NCBI RefSeq assembly: GCF_021462225.1
Contig: NC_061816.1
Coordinates: forward strand, 538,075 to 602,074
Length of the DNA stretch: 64,000 bases
DNA from: Girardinichthys multiradiatus
Lineage: Eukaryota > Chordata > Actinopteri > Cyprinodontiformes > Goodeidae
Direction of reading: 5' to 3'
In this document: piece after piece, positions 15,001-28,844 of the stretch
How positions within the stretch are numbered: position 1 is the first letter of the stretch
Layout of the letters: each line of letters opens with the position of its first letter
Made by a program: the position numbers and the translations under genes
Notes under the pieces: model-generated
What the model was told of the DNA's origin: nothing
Databases searched by the model: none
Seen by the model: only the letters and a program-made list of their open reading frames with translations

Positions 15001-15493
15001 CGATTAATTGGAATGTATGAACCTGACTGTTGTGAAGAACCTTGAGACGACATGTGTTGTGAATTAGCGCTATATAAATAAAACTGAACTGAATTGAATT
15101 AGTTGGAACCAATGGTTATTTAAGCTCCTGTCTCCCTTCTTACTTGGGTTAACAAGATGCTGAGCCAGTGTGCCTAATAAAGTGGCATGGGAGTTTATAT
15201 ACAGACAGAACCAGAAGATAAATGGTTGGGATGACAAGAAAAGCAGCCAAAAAGATCTCCAAAGATCTGACATCTCTGATTTCTCCACATCTGCTTCTAA
15301 CCTGCTTCACACTCACATGCTCTCCTGACTTTCACCATTTCATAACAATCACAGCGAAGGTTCAGCAGAAGGTTAAATGATGTTAATCAGCACCAACTCT
15401 GACTGCTATTAGTGACAGATTAACTGCAGCAGAAACGAGACAAGCTGAGGTTTTCCTACCCAACATGAGAACAACGCAGAACCAGCCCTCCAT
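1..15493 (-). CDS. adgrg7: Adhesion GPCR, ADGRG7 (GPR128)-like, 16 exons, 3' end beyond window
   Basis: Coding exons on the minus strand, 5' to 3': 15493-15460, 11978-10671, 7357-7253, 7083-7049, 6973-6833, 6701-6613, 5185-5043, 4864-4751, 4674-4484, 4396-4244, 4168-4056, 3968-3613, 3196-3115, 3020-2862, 1875-1719 and 74-1 (incomplete). All joins are GT-AG and keep one frame for about 1084 codons. Order of parts: signal peptide (MEGWFCVVLMLG), Ser/Thr/Pro mucin stalk, EGF-like CICPDEWTGETC, GAIN domain, GPS with C-x-W and CLCNHTTNFAALW (HxT cleavage tripeptide kept), then seven hydrophobic segments. ECL2 has the FCWLA cysteine and TM6 has LSWTLGY. The expected Stachel starts TNFAALWSF. The post-GPS segment and the GLQIFIFFTAR end of TM7 resemble ADGRG7 from memory; other group G or F receptors are the alternative. 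Adhesion GPCRs are surface receptors activated by the tethered Stachel peptide. The gene is divergent from ftcd. Confidence 0.85.
690..1410 (-). mobile_element. Non-LTR retrotransposon reverse transcriptase fragment
   Basis: About 230 open codons in the last complete intron of the GPCR gene carry reverse-transcriptase blocks: DYRPVALTSHIMKVLERLL, the IMFFDFSRTFNTIQPDLL motif, STGAPQGTVLSPFLFTLYTS and a YSDDSAVVG catalytic box (YxDD class). The style matches jockey-superfamily LINEs common in fish (CR1/Rex1-like). It is truncated at both ends and has no start of its own, so it is an inactive fragment. Confidence 0.8.
1911..2180. repeat. Direct repeat, 88-bp unit, three copies
   Basis: The segment beginning GGTTCTTCA and containing CCAGAGGCTGCATG and GGCAGAACATTATGACC recurs at 1915, 2003 and 2091, an exact 88-bp period. 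The third copy has an insertion before the GGCAGAACATTATGACC block. The array lies in the intron just upstream (on the minus strand) of the exon ending at 1719. Confidence 0.85.
5760..5966. repeat. Direct repeat of about 50 bp, two copies
   Basis: A segment containing CACCCCCACCATCAGTTTCA followed by GTCTTTCTGG appears at about 5780 and again at about 5928. Both lie in one intron of the adhesion GPCR gene. The element family is unknown. Confidence 0.7.
7630..7900 (-). mobile_element. Degenerate transposon-derived sequence, family unclear
   Basis: On the minus strand this segment contains a GSIMLRGY-like phrase and a SEWPNQSP phrase reminiscent of Tc1/mariner transposases (GSIMLWG, EWPSQSPDLNP), with frameshifts between them. 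It adjoins a clearer Tc1 remnant. I cannot define its ends. Confidence 0.4.
7960..8650 (-). mobile_element. Degenerate Tc1-like transposase
   Basis: On the minus strand, pieces line up with the intact Tc1 protein at 9159-10163: a broken WTVAQWS/SDESK region near 8550, VWGTMSSAGSGPLCF, FIFQQDLVPTNSAKGTK near 8260-8400, then PDQNPTENLW and a LKAAFKATWAS-like C-terminal part down to about 8000. Several frameshifts and stops separate them. It is a dead copy in the intron between the mucin exon and the next exon. Confidence 0.75.
8831..10440 (+). mobile_element. Structurally complete Tc1-like transposon, 1610 bp
   Basis: The element starts CAGGTCCTTCTCAAAA and ends with the reverse complement TTTTGAGAAGGACCTG, flanked on each side by TA (8829-8830 and 10441-10442), the Tc1/mariner target duplication. 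The terminal inverted repeats extend about 200 bp each with few mismatches. A single open transposase frame lies between them. It sits in the second coding intron of the adhesion GPCR gene, opposite to the gene's direction. Confidence 0.95.
9159..10163 (+). CDS. Tc1-family DD34E transposase, apparently intact
   Basis: 334 codons without interruption, the usual length for a Tc1 transposase. The N-terminal part (MGKTADLTAVQKATIDTLK... CSQSAVSRHL) is a paired-type helix-turn-helix for binding the inverted repeats. A basic stretch (GRKKCGRKR) follows and may be the hook or nuclear signal. Catalytic residues: first Asp in LFSDESKF, second Asp in FQHDLAPAHSA, and Glu in NPIENLWD, with exactly 34 residues between the last two (DD34E). 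The protein would cut and reinsert the element at TA sites. The start is the first ATG, just inside the left repeat. No stop or frameshift is visible. Whether it is expressed or active is unknown. Confidence 0.93.
   Translation: MGKTADLTAVQKATIDTLKQEGKTQKDISERIGCSQSAVSRHLNGKSVGRKKCGRKRCTTRRGDRTLRKIVEKGRFQTLGDLRKQWTESGVETSRATVHRRVQEMGYRCRIPRVKPLLNQKERQKRLTWATEKQHWTVAQWSKVLFSDESKFCMSFRNQGARVWRKTGEKEMPKCQKSSVKYPQSVMVWGAVSAAGVGPLCFIKGRVNAASYQEILEHFMLPSAEKLYGDEDFIFQHDLAPAHSAKTTGKWFTDHGITVLNWPANSPDLNPIENLWDIVKRTLRDSRPNTLDELKAAIEASWASIRPQQCHRLIASMPRRIEAVISAKGFPTKY
10671..11978 (-). other. adgrg7: Mucin-like stalk exon of the adhesion GPCR
   Basis: One 1308-nt exon encodes about 435 residues dominated by Thr, Ser and Pro, with poly-Thr runs, ending in a short EGF-like cysteine segment (CSNGDKVGG... 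CICPDEWTGETC). Such Ser/Thr-rich stalks are usually O-glycosylated and extended. The exon enters in phase 1 and leaves in phase 1, so skipping it would keep the frame. Low-complexity GTA/GTG triplets on the plus strand produce long antisense open frames that are not genes. Confidence 0.85.
10845..11340 (-). repeat. Three tandem 165-bp (55-residue) repeats in the mucin exon
   Basis: The block TTLWTTPMIDYTDF followed by TTQFTSVFPSDSPATTP occurs three times at an exact spacing of 165 bp (anchor at 10981, 11146 and 11311 on the plus strand). The copies are nearly identical, with one F-A/F-G change after DYTDF and small changes in the poly-Thr linker. The period is a multiple of three, so copy-number change would keep the frame. 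Confidence 0.9.
12541..15187 (-). mobile_element. Tc1/mariner-like element split by a nested L2-type LINE
   Basis: The left end reads CGGCCACTATATTAGGTACA and the right end is its imperfect reverse complement (GTGCCTAATAAAGTGGC near 15170-15186). Minus-strand pieces between 12720 and 13170 resemble a transposase (IQQDNAPSHKA, SQSPDLSPTEHL), with stops. A plus-strand L2-type LINE from about 13180 to 15105 lies between the two ends, so it inserted later. All of it is in the first intron of the adhesion GPCR gene. Confidence 0.65.
13180..15105 (+). mobile_element. 5'-truncated L2-type LINE with RT and 3' tail
   Basis: Reverse-transcriptase blocks CGVPQGSVLGPILFTIYML, FYCYADDTQLYLSI and NYLLLNSDKTEVVVFGP are followed in the same frame, after one stop at 13610-13612, by the RT thumb (SRLDYCNSLLSGCP) and a further stop near 13889. 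The rest reads on with LDLAPSYI-like and STFKTRLKTFLF-like text to about 14200. The 3' end (CCTTGAGACGACATGTGTTG, GCGCTATATAAATAAA, then GAATT repeats) is typical of fish L2 LINEs. The 5' part is missing and the copy is dead. Confidence 0.85.
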
Positions 15494-17767
15494 GTTGCAG
15501 ACCAGACGTCTTCTGAAGGTTTCCAAGCGCTCATGTCTGAAGGTTTAAGAGGAAGGGCGGAGGAGGAAATGTCTGTGAGAAAAAATCCAGCAGAGCAGCC
15601 AATGAGATCATAAAACAGGTCTCAGCTGATCGAAGGTCGTCAATAACTGCTGCAAAGCTGCCAGAGGTCACGTCTTTATTTGGAGTTCAGTTCTCCTTTT
15701 TCCACCTGTGTTGGTGTTCTATTAGCTGGTTCTCTGTTGAGGTCCAACATTGCAGGCTTGCTTTTTCTGCCACTTCCTTATGAGTCCCCTATAAAGAATC
15801 TGCACTGGCGGACAGCGTTCTACAGTGATTTATGAAGAAACGCTGAGGAAAATAGGTCTTCTGAGGCCTGACCCATAACCCTGCCACCTCTCTGACAAGT
15901 TATGGGATGTAGATAAATATGTTTTTATTTTAGAGCTCTGATCAATCATCTAAAGAGGAAGGACTGGATGGTTTATAACAAGATGATCAAAAACACGTCA
16001 AAACTCCAGGAAACTGGTATTAATCAGGTCTGGTAGATGGCTGAACCAGGATCATCTAATCACGGATAAAAGTCTCGAAGTTCACTCACTGGAGATGTTG
16101 TTGATGATGGTCATTATTTCTCCTGAACACGGTGGACCAAGAAGTGGTCCAGCTTGAATGGAAGTTTAAAAAATTTTGAAAGAGGAACTAGGGAACGTAT
16201 TTTAGTCTCCAAGGATGTGTCAAGGTCCAGGTTGTAGAGAGAAGAGTCAAAGCATGAGAGCTTTCTTCTGTCTGTAGAAGCCTGGAGCAGCTCCTTACCC
16301 TCACAGCCAGGTCTCATTGAATGTCCAACTAGTCACTTCTGGGTAAACCAGGGCTTGAAGGTGTCCTGAGGGTGTCAAAAATACATCAGCTCTGTTTGCT
16401 GCTGGGTGAGAAGAGGTTTGGAAGAACATTGGTACCTTTGAGTCCAAGACAATGGTCCTTTGCCAGGAACAAGTAGATGACTTGGTTTTCAGTTGGTTCC
16501 CAAAGTTTCCCAAGTCTTGCGATTAGATCAGTGGATTTTGGAAGCATCTCCATCGATGTGGAAAGTGTACTGAACAGGATGAAGAGCTCAGGGTAGAGTC
16601 ATTTGTCCTCTGCATACATCTCCATCTGGTGAGGATATCTGGACATCCTTCTGCTGAGGTGATTCAGACCTGGGAGAACGTCTAAAGTGTGATCCAGGAT
16701 CTTATGACTAGATTGAGAGGGTCTCAGTGTCCTCCCAGATAAGATGAAGGAGATAGCTGAGGACATGGAGGTCTGGGGACCTCTGGTTAAGCTGTAGCCT
16801 TCATGACCCTGGCTATGATTCATGCTAACTGTGTTTCTTATCCTACCAGTTAGTTCAGGTTTTACTCTGAAGATGCTGCAGTTTCAGACCTGATGGTGGT
16901 CCTGGTCCCACCATGTTTCCTCCTAGCTCCAGCCACCAGGAGGGGTCGCTGTTTCTCCTGTCCTGCTTTAAAACAACAGTCTCTGCTTTACCACAATAAC
17001 CTGAGAGAAAAATAAGTAACTCAAGTTTCATCTTACAGCATCGACATGAGAAGATCCTGCTTCATGCATTAAGGTTTGCAGAATAAAGGCTTGATGACCT
17101 CTTCAGGGTTTCACTAACAGGTTCCTGCCAACTTCCTGCCTTGGTTCAGAACATTTTCTCTCTCTCGTTCCTCTTCCTCAACTATGACTTACTTCTGCTT
17201 TAGTCTTGCTTTGTTGGTTCTGACCCACTTCTGCTGTGAAGTTCATGTCAGCTGCAGGTTCCCTGAGAACACGTTCCTGTCTGTGGTAGGAAAGATCTAC
17301 TGGAGGTGTTCACAGACTCTGGAGGACGTAGGTTAAATCAAACAGGCAGACGGGTTTATCTGTTGGACTCTGAACCTTTCTGTCTCAGTATCTCACCCAC
17401 ATGGACCTTCTCATCAGCTTCTGTCCTCACAACTAACTTCATCAAACCGTTTTTCACATGAAGAACCATCAGAGCTTTGAGTTTTACACCTGAAATATTT
17501 CATATTCTCTCAAGGTGCTGACTGAAGATGCAGATTTGATGGGTTCTGGGTTTTTCATCACACTGGAACCTAAAAATAACCAAAGTGCATCTTCATGGAT
17601 GCTCCGTGGCGCCACCTTCAGGGCAGCCTGCAGGGGGCACCAGCAAGCCCCCAGAGTTGTGCAATCACAGTTACGTGGCCTCCACAGTTAATGACTGACC
17701 TGCTGGTGGATGTGTCAGAGTGGGGGTGAGGCTGAAGTCTGCTTGTCCCCTGCAGTCTGCAGACACC
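15494..17767. other. Intergenic region between divergent adgrg7 and ftcd
   Basis: About 2.3 kb separating two divergently transcribed genes, so it should hold both promoters. I see no gene. Short open frames at 16114-16823 (minus) have no recognisable domain and may be old repeat sequence. No clear TATA box, CpG island or binding-site cluster could be assigned by eye. Confidence 0.5.
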
Positions 17768-22438
<4,671 letters not shown>

Positions 22439-22450
22439 GAAGATGTAAAG

Positions 22451-22456
22451 AATAAA
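22451..22456 (+). promoter_or_regulatory. Polyadenylation signal of ftcd
   Basis: AATAAA lies 13 bp after the ftcd stop codon, followed by AT-rich sequence. This suggests a very short 3' UTR. A later signal cannot be excluded. Confidence 0.6.
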
Positions 22457-22499
22457 ATAATAATTCATAAAAAGTGTTGATTTGTTCTTTAACTGCTAG

Positions 22500-24078
22500 G
22501 ATTCAGCGTCCTCTGCTCACGTCTCAGCACCCGCTGCCTGGACTTTCTACAGTTTCACTAAAGGACGGTAGCTAGTCGTCTAGGGTGAGATGGTCATGGA
22601 GGACTCACTGTCTGCTGAAGCTCTTCTGTGTTAGTTTGTCATGGTTTGGTTTGGAAGAGAATCACACATCCTCCACCATGGTTAACAGTGGGTATGAGGT
22701 TAGAGTCCACAGGTTTATGTTTGTGAAGGTCTGACATCACTTCCAGACCACCAGGTGTGACCATGGAGAGTGTAACACGTTCTCAGTTATGGTGGGTTCA
22801 CCACAGAGTTGTTATAGACCTCCAAAAATAAGGTTTTTATGGTGGCATAATGAAGTTATAAAATTATTGACAGTGAAAAGAACTGAGCTAAGAACTGAAC
22901 CCTGGGGCACACCCTTGGAAGCAGGAGGAAATAAAGACTCAACATTTCTTATGTGAACAGATTTTTTCCGGACCTAAAGATGGTACCTGACCCGTGTCAG
23001 AAGGTTTGTTCAGACGTTTAAAGAGGAAACTGATTTCCACTGCAGCCGTTGGACGTCTCAGGTGGTCAAACTCTGGTTGAAATGATGAGGAGTTCTATCT
23101 GAAGTCATGCTTAGTTTTGAAGATTAAAAAGGTGAATCTGACCAGGCCAACAGCTGAACGTGACCCATTGAAGGGTTGAGATGTCAGAATGTTTGGGTTC
23201 AGTTCTTCACCAGGAAATTCCTAGAAAAAGGATCCTTCAGTCCTTTATCAGGTCTGTTCACACTAACCTTAACCTCAGACCTGGACTTTAAAGTCAGTCA
23301 GCTTTAGATGGACAGCAGCTGTCAGGACAGAGATCAGAGAGCAGCAGTAGAAAGCTTTCAGATCCTCCTCAAAACCATCTGAGTAGCTCCAGCTGTTGGT
23401 TCTGAGCTTGTGGACTTGTAGGTTATGGGACCAAAGCTGCAGGAGACCAGTTTTATAATTAAGAATTATTGTTTCACCAAACTGTGAGAAGCATGAGAAC
23501 CACACAGAGCTTTGACTGAGCTGTTGGCTGACAGGGATAGACTGAAAGATCTCACCCAAAGAGGTTGTCAGTTTAAATCCCGTTTAGGGTCAGCTTAGTT
23601 CAAATGGACCATGTGGGTTACTTGAAAGGAACAGATTCTGACTGAAGGTGTAAAGAGCTGTAGATCAAGGTTTTGGTTAGGATGAACTGTGTGGGCTTCA
23701 TCTAAAACCACCGATGTTTAACCAGCAAACTGGAGAAAGGACAAACAGGGTATGAAACACGGAGAACATCAGGGCCCGTATTCATAAAGACTGCTACAAT
23801 TGAAAGAAGCTCCTAGTGACATCATTTCCCCTCGGTCGGATAAAAGTTATTCAGGAAGCATCTGAGGCCTTCAGAGAGCTCCTAACGTGAGGAGATGTTC
23901 AGAGCAGTGATCCTAAGAGTGTCTGAAGCAGAGAAGATGGAGGAAAGACTGAGAGAAAGGAGAGATCTTCTCCTCCAATGAACAACAGTGAATGAATAAA
24001 ACGCTACCAGCTCCATGGTGCAGAGATCCACCTCCTAAACAGTCGAGTCAATGAGAACAGAAACTTCTAGAACAATCA
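22500..24078. other. Region without recognisable gene
   Basis: Short open frames only, none with a recognisable domain or splice framework. No transposon ends were identified. It is ordinary downstream intergenic sequence as far as I can see. Confidence 0.5.
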
Positions 24079-24080
24079 TA

Positions 24081-24180
24081 CAGATCCTTCTCAAAATATT
24101 AGCATATTATGATAAAGTTCATTATTTTCCGGAAAATAATGAACTTTATCATAATATGCTAATATTTTGAGAAGGATCTG
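24081..24180. mobile_element. 100-bp perfectly palindromic MITE related to the Tc1 at 8831-10440
   Basis: The two 50-bp halves are exact reverse complements meeting at TTTTCC|GGAAAA. Each half matches the outermost 50 bp of the Tc1 inverted repeat (CAG-TCCTTCTCAAAATATT...) with two differences, one at position 4. TA flanks both sides (24079-24080, 24181-24182). No internal coding sequence remains, so any movement would need transposase from a full element. Confidence 0.95.
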
Positions 24181-24847
24181 TACAATCTGTGCAGCATCCC
24201 AACTCAGTTAACTTCTGCCACAGCTAATCTGTCCACTAGAGGGAGCACAGAAACGTCAACAGGTTCTACTTCACAGTATAACGGGAAAGAAATGAAACAT
24301 TGGCATATATTATGTTGCTGTAACTTATTAACTTTAATCACTCTTTCATTATTTTCTAAATGGAAATTAACTTGACATTAGTTAGTAAAACTAATTCACC
24401 TTAGTTGATAAACCACCTGCTGTCAGTTTCAGCCACTCATGACTCATCACTGGTGTCTTTAAGACACAGCAGCAATGTACCTGGTTGGACAGCTCAAGCT
24501 GTTTGCTCAGAATTCCAAGACGTCTAGGATCAAAACTAAGAAGCTCCATTTTATTTGTAAAAACTGAACGATTTCAGATGAGTGGCAGGAACCAGATGAG
24601 CAAAGGAAGCACTTTGCTCAATGTGCAAGAAACCATCATAGAAAAGTAAATCCCTGCATGGCACCCACCACCAACAGATTGAAGATGCTGCTGATATTTA
24701 GTAGTCCTGTCAATGGCTCGAGTGGGCTCAACTGAAGGACAAGACAGAGACAGCAGAAGGACCGGCGCTCAGCAAGGGAGGAGATTTCCAAATGGAAAAC
24801 CTGAATCAGACATGACTTGTCCTGGGTCATATCACTTATATTCCTTC

Positions 24848-24930
24848 AGCCTGGCATTAGACAGCTGGTTGCCTGGCAGAGTGGTTAGAGGTTCTATTTT
24901 GTTGACCTAAAGATTTGGGGTTCAATGTGT
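24848..24930 (+). repeat. tRNA-like (SINE-head-like) unit
   Basis: An A-box-like stretch GCAGAGTGGTTAGAGG is followed about 40 bp later by a B-box-like GGGGTTCAATG (24917-24927), the arrangement of a pol III promoter. The following TTCATTGAGAAGCCTCTTCT resembles the sequence after the related unit at 25104-25154. It does not fold convincingly as a functional tRNA by eye. Confidence 0.45.
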
Positions 24931-25060
24931 TCTTTCATTGAGAAGCCTCTTCTGACTTGTCTTTCTCAAGTTTCCATGTGGACTTTGCCTTGACAACACA
25001 AGAAGGTGGGACTGTTGACAAACTTGGAGAATTAACAGCCTGAGGTGAGATTGCATTACT

Positions 25061-26464
25061 TGTACCAGCTAGATCTCTCTGCTTGTTGACTGGTTGGTTG
25101 GTAGTTTGGTTAGAAGCGCTGCGCTGTGGACCCGATGATCCTGGGTTCAAACCCTGCAGCCTTCCAGTCCTTCATTGAGGGACATCTTCTGAATCAATTG
25201 GGCAGGGAGTCTTACCATCACCAAGGAGAGCTTACAGATCTTGAGGAAATACATCTGAGACGCTGCGGCGAGGGGGAGCCATGACGACAGACAGGGTAGG
25301 GATGAATGAACATCCCTACTATGTTTTTAGAGGTCTTTCTGGATGCCGGACATAGGACCATCTTAATCTAATAATGTACTCTCTGAAACTTGGTATAGTA
25401 GGTATAGTAGGTTCCAGATGCCCCCTAGTGGCTTACCTTCTACATGGACAAGAGTAGTTTAGGGTTTGTGGCTAGATCTTGTTGTATTTCATGGACATCC
25501 CTACCAACTGCAGTTCCATGTTGTATTTCTGTATATAAGTGGACCCTGTACCATGGTCACAGTACAAGAGTATTTGGGGTTAGTGGTTTCCCATCAACAT
25601 CAACTGCAGTCCTGCTCTGCTGGGACAGAGCTATGTTGTAAGTGGACCCTGGTCATGGTACACGAGTAGTTTGGACATGGATGACTGAGACTGTTAGGAC
25701 CATCTGAATCCAAAAATCTACCATATGCCCCCTAGTGTACCAGACCAACACACCAAACATATGTCACAAGTGTGTTGGTCTGGTACACTAGGGGGCATAT
25801 GGTAGATTTTTGGATTCAGATGGTCCTAACAGTCTCAGTCATCCATGTCCAAACTACTCGTGTACCATGACCAGGGTCCACTTACAACATAGCTCTGTCC
25901 CAGCAGAGCAGGACTGCAGTTGATGTTGATGGGAAACCACTAACCCCAAATACTCTTGTACTGTGACCATGGTACAGGGTCCACTTATATACAGAAATAC
26001 AACATGGAACTGCAGTTGGTAGGGATGTCCATGAAATACAACAAGATCTAGCCACAAACCCTAAACTACTCTTGTCCATGTAGAAGGTAAGCCACTAGGG
26101 GGCATCTGGAACCATAACCCTACCTACTATACCAAGTTTCAGAGAGTACATTATTAGATTAAGATGGTCCTATGTCCGGCATCCAGAAAGACCTCTAAAA
26201 ACATAGTAGGGATGTTCATTCATCCCTACCCTGTCTGTCGTCATGGCTCCCCCTCGCCGCAGCGTCTCAGATGTATTTCCTCAAGATCTGTAAGCTCTCC
26301 TTGGTGATGGTAAGACTCTCTGCCCAATTGATTCAGAAGATGTCCCTCAATGAAGGACTGGAAGGCTGCAGGGTTTGAACCCAGGATCATCGGGTCCACA
26401 GCGCAGCGCTTCTAACCAAACTACCAACCAACCAGTCAACAAGCAGAGAGATCTAGCTGGTACA
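25061..26464. repeat. 1.4-kb near-perfect inverted repeat (palindrome), 16-bp spacer
   Basis: The left arm 25061-25753 and right arm 25770-26464 are reverse complements over about 694 bp, with a spacer of 16 bp (25754-25769). I see only a few differences: one base near 25210/26318 and a short substituted stretch near 25395-25412 with a 2-bp length change. Homology stops abruptly at both outer ends. Each arm's outer end carries a tRNA-like unit with a B-box GGTTCAAACCC (25144-25154, mirrored near 26371-26381). The same 65- and 67-residue frames occur on opposite strands of the arms. No transposase was found. Confidence 0.95.
25104..25154 (+). repeat. tRNA-like head in the left palindrome arm
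   Basis: An A-box-like AGTTTGGTTAGAAGCGC and B-box GGTTCAAACCC sit about 30 bp apart, as in tRNA-derived SINEs. The mirrored copy is on the minus strand at 26371-26420. An anticodon stem is not clear. Confidence 0.5.
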
Positions 26465-28840
26465 TATATACATGTTAAATGTTACACTGATGCATGACCA
26501 GAGACAATCTTGTAATAATCCTCAGGAAACATAAAATAGGCCGATCTGAAAACATTATTTGTTTTAATTGATACAGAAGAACCCTGCTAGGTGCATCTCT
26601 ACAGGAAAACACCTCCTATATCAAACACTTGGGAGCAGCTATGAAGGTTCACTACAAACTGTGTTGCTAAGACAATAGCAGTTATCTTATTCATTTCAGC
26701 CACAACATGAGAAAAACCCTGAATAATGACACTATGAGCAACTGATATAAAATCCTACGGTTGAGGCTTTCTTATGGCATTGGGATATCCTTGGCAGCTT
26801 CTTAACTTCTGGGAACGCTTTGCAAGATTTAGTTATGTGGACCATTGGGTCACTTGTTAGGTCAGGCATCGGCTCGGTTCATCCCTTAAACAAACTCCAC
26901 AGGGTTGAGGTCAGTCTAGTTTTTCCACTCCAAGATCATTCATCCAGAAGGTTTTGGCTTCCTGGAACAAGAAAGGACCGTCCACAAACTGTCCATGAAG
27001 TTTTTAGGAGCATGACATTTTCCAACACGTCTATGTATGATCCTACATATAGAGAGCTGGGACAAAACGTGTTCTACATAGTGATTATCAGGACTAACCT
27101 GCTTACAAAGCTACACAGAATAAAGATTTTATTTCTGGATCCACACTTTTAAGATTTTCTTTACATTATTGACAGGTTATGCTTTGAAGGTCCATGTTCC
27201 TCTATTAGTCCTGAGCAAGACATCACGGATTTAATCGCACCCAAAACAACTAAAATATATGAAATAAAGAATAAAGTATATAAATAAATTCCTGGCTGGT
27301 CCATGTCAGGATCTCTTCCAGAAAAATTGGCTGAACCAAGTTCTTTCCACCGGTTCTATCAGCTCTGTCAGATACTCTAGATACGCCTCTTTAAATCATG
27401 CAACAGTAGGATGGACGATCTCCTTGAGGACCAGACTACTGCCTTTCATGAGCTTTGACACATGGACCCAACGGGTCAGAACAACAGAGTATCTCACACT
27501 GTTGGTGTTGGAATAATTGAATAAAGATTTGTCTTATATTGTTCTTATTCTTTAACTTGATTATTTGATTATCTAACTTTTCATGATGTATGTGTGAGAA
27601 AGGATGTGATGAGTTGTCTGCAGGTAAAGATCATAAATGGAGCTGAGCTTGCTAGGAGGAAGCGGTCCAGTTGAGGAGGTCTGATTGCGCTAACCAGAAG
27701 ATGCACTGATCCTGGAAGATGGAGAGACTGTGGAAGTGTGTTGTTAAAAGATAAAGGAGTTTATGACCTGTCCACGATGCAGCTGTTGTTTCCCATCCTT
27801 TAGAGAACAATGTTTTTGTAACTAGGGACCCCCAAAGATAATAAAAAGAGAGGTGCGGACAGATGCTGTTCAGAGCGATGCGAGATCTGTAACTGAACAC
27901 ATCTTGACCGTTCTCCTCGTCTCGAGTATATCATTAATTCTTTGTCTCTCTCTTTTTTTTGTGATGTTATAAGTATTTTAGGTTGTTTAAACCTGACAGT
28001 TGGACTTTCCTCCCAGTTGTGGATGACATCAAAATTGTGCAGCTGGGGCTCCTCGTTATGTCTTCCAAGGACTGATTTAGTCATATTTATTCATTAAATT
28101 CAGAACTGTGATTGGCTGTTCACTCAGAGAACCACCAATCACTTCTCGGGCTCAGTCCACAGGATCTTTGCGAACCTGCAGAGTCTCAACGTTAGGTGGG
28201 AAAAGTTCAACCAAGCTGAAAAGAGTTTAGCATTTAGCACAGGAAGGGAGTGTTGCCAGGGAAACAGACTGGCAGCATGGGACTACTTGGGATTGAAGCA
28301 CCACCGAAGAACCAGGAAGAGCCAATCAGGTCTGTGGTAACAGCTGGAGAATCAAATGGGTGGACACCATGGTTGTCTGAGGGTATGTGAGGGAAGGGCT
28401 CCATGATCAAGGTGTGTTCAGACTAGCACAGATGCTAAAACCAGTTTGAATTTAGATTTTCGTTAAATCCTCCTTTCTTTCCAAAAACAGCACCACAGCT
28501 TCCTTGTTGATATGAATCGTATGAGAGACGCACTGACCTGGGGTCAGCCATCGACTCCAGCAGGCTCCGCCCTGAAAGGAGGGGGTCAGACCATCAGTAA
28601 CACTTTGTTGAAGGTCAGTGAGGTCAGATTCCACCACAGGTTGGTCTCGGCCCGTTAGTGAAAGACTTGGAGCTCATCAAAGATAAATCATGAAGACGCC
28701 AATAGAAACACGTGAAAAGCTGAAGAGCATTTATTTGTCCTTTGATAACTGAGAAAAGTTTCGATTTTGAAAAGTTAAACCGTTGCCGCTATACCTTTTA
28801 AAATGTTCTAGCATCTTTTGACTCTGATCAGCATCTTAGC
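26465..28840. other. Region without recognisable gene
   Basis: AT-rich sequence with short open frames only. The frames at 26820-27152 (plus) and 27652-28084 (minus) show no domain I recognise and no convincing splice sites. Probably old repeats and intergenic DNA. Confidence 0.45.
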
Positions 28841-28844
28841 TGCT

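Noticed and set aside
25104..25154. Functional tRNA gene
   Set aside because: A- and B-box-like sequences are present but no acceptor stem or clear anticodon arm can be drawn; SINE-head origin fits better.
25444..26079. 65- and 67-residue frames repeated on both strands as a possible small gene
   Set aside because: The duplication comes from the palindrome; no domain, and the start context and ends are unremarkable.
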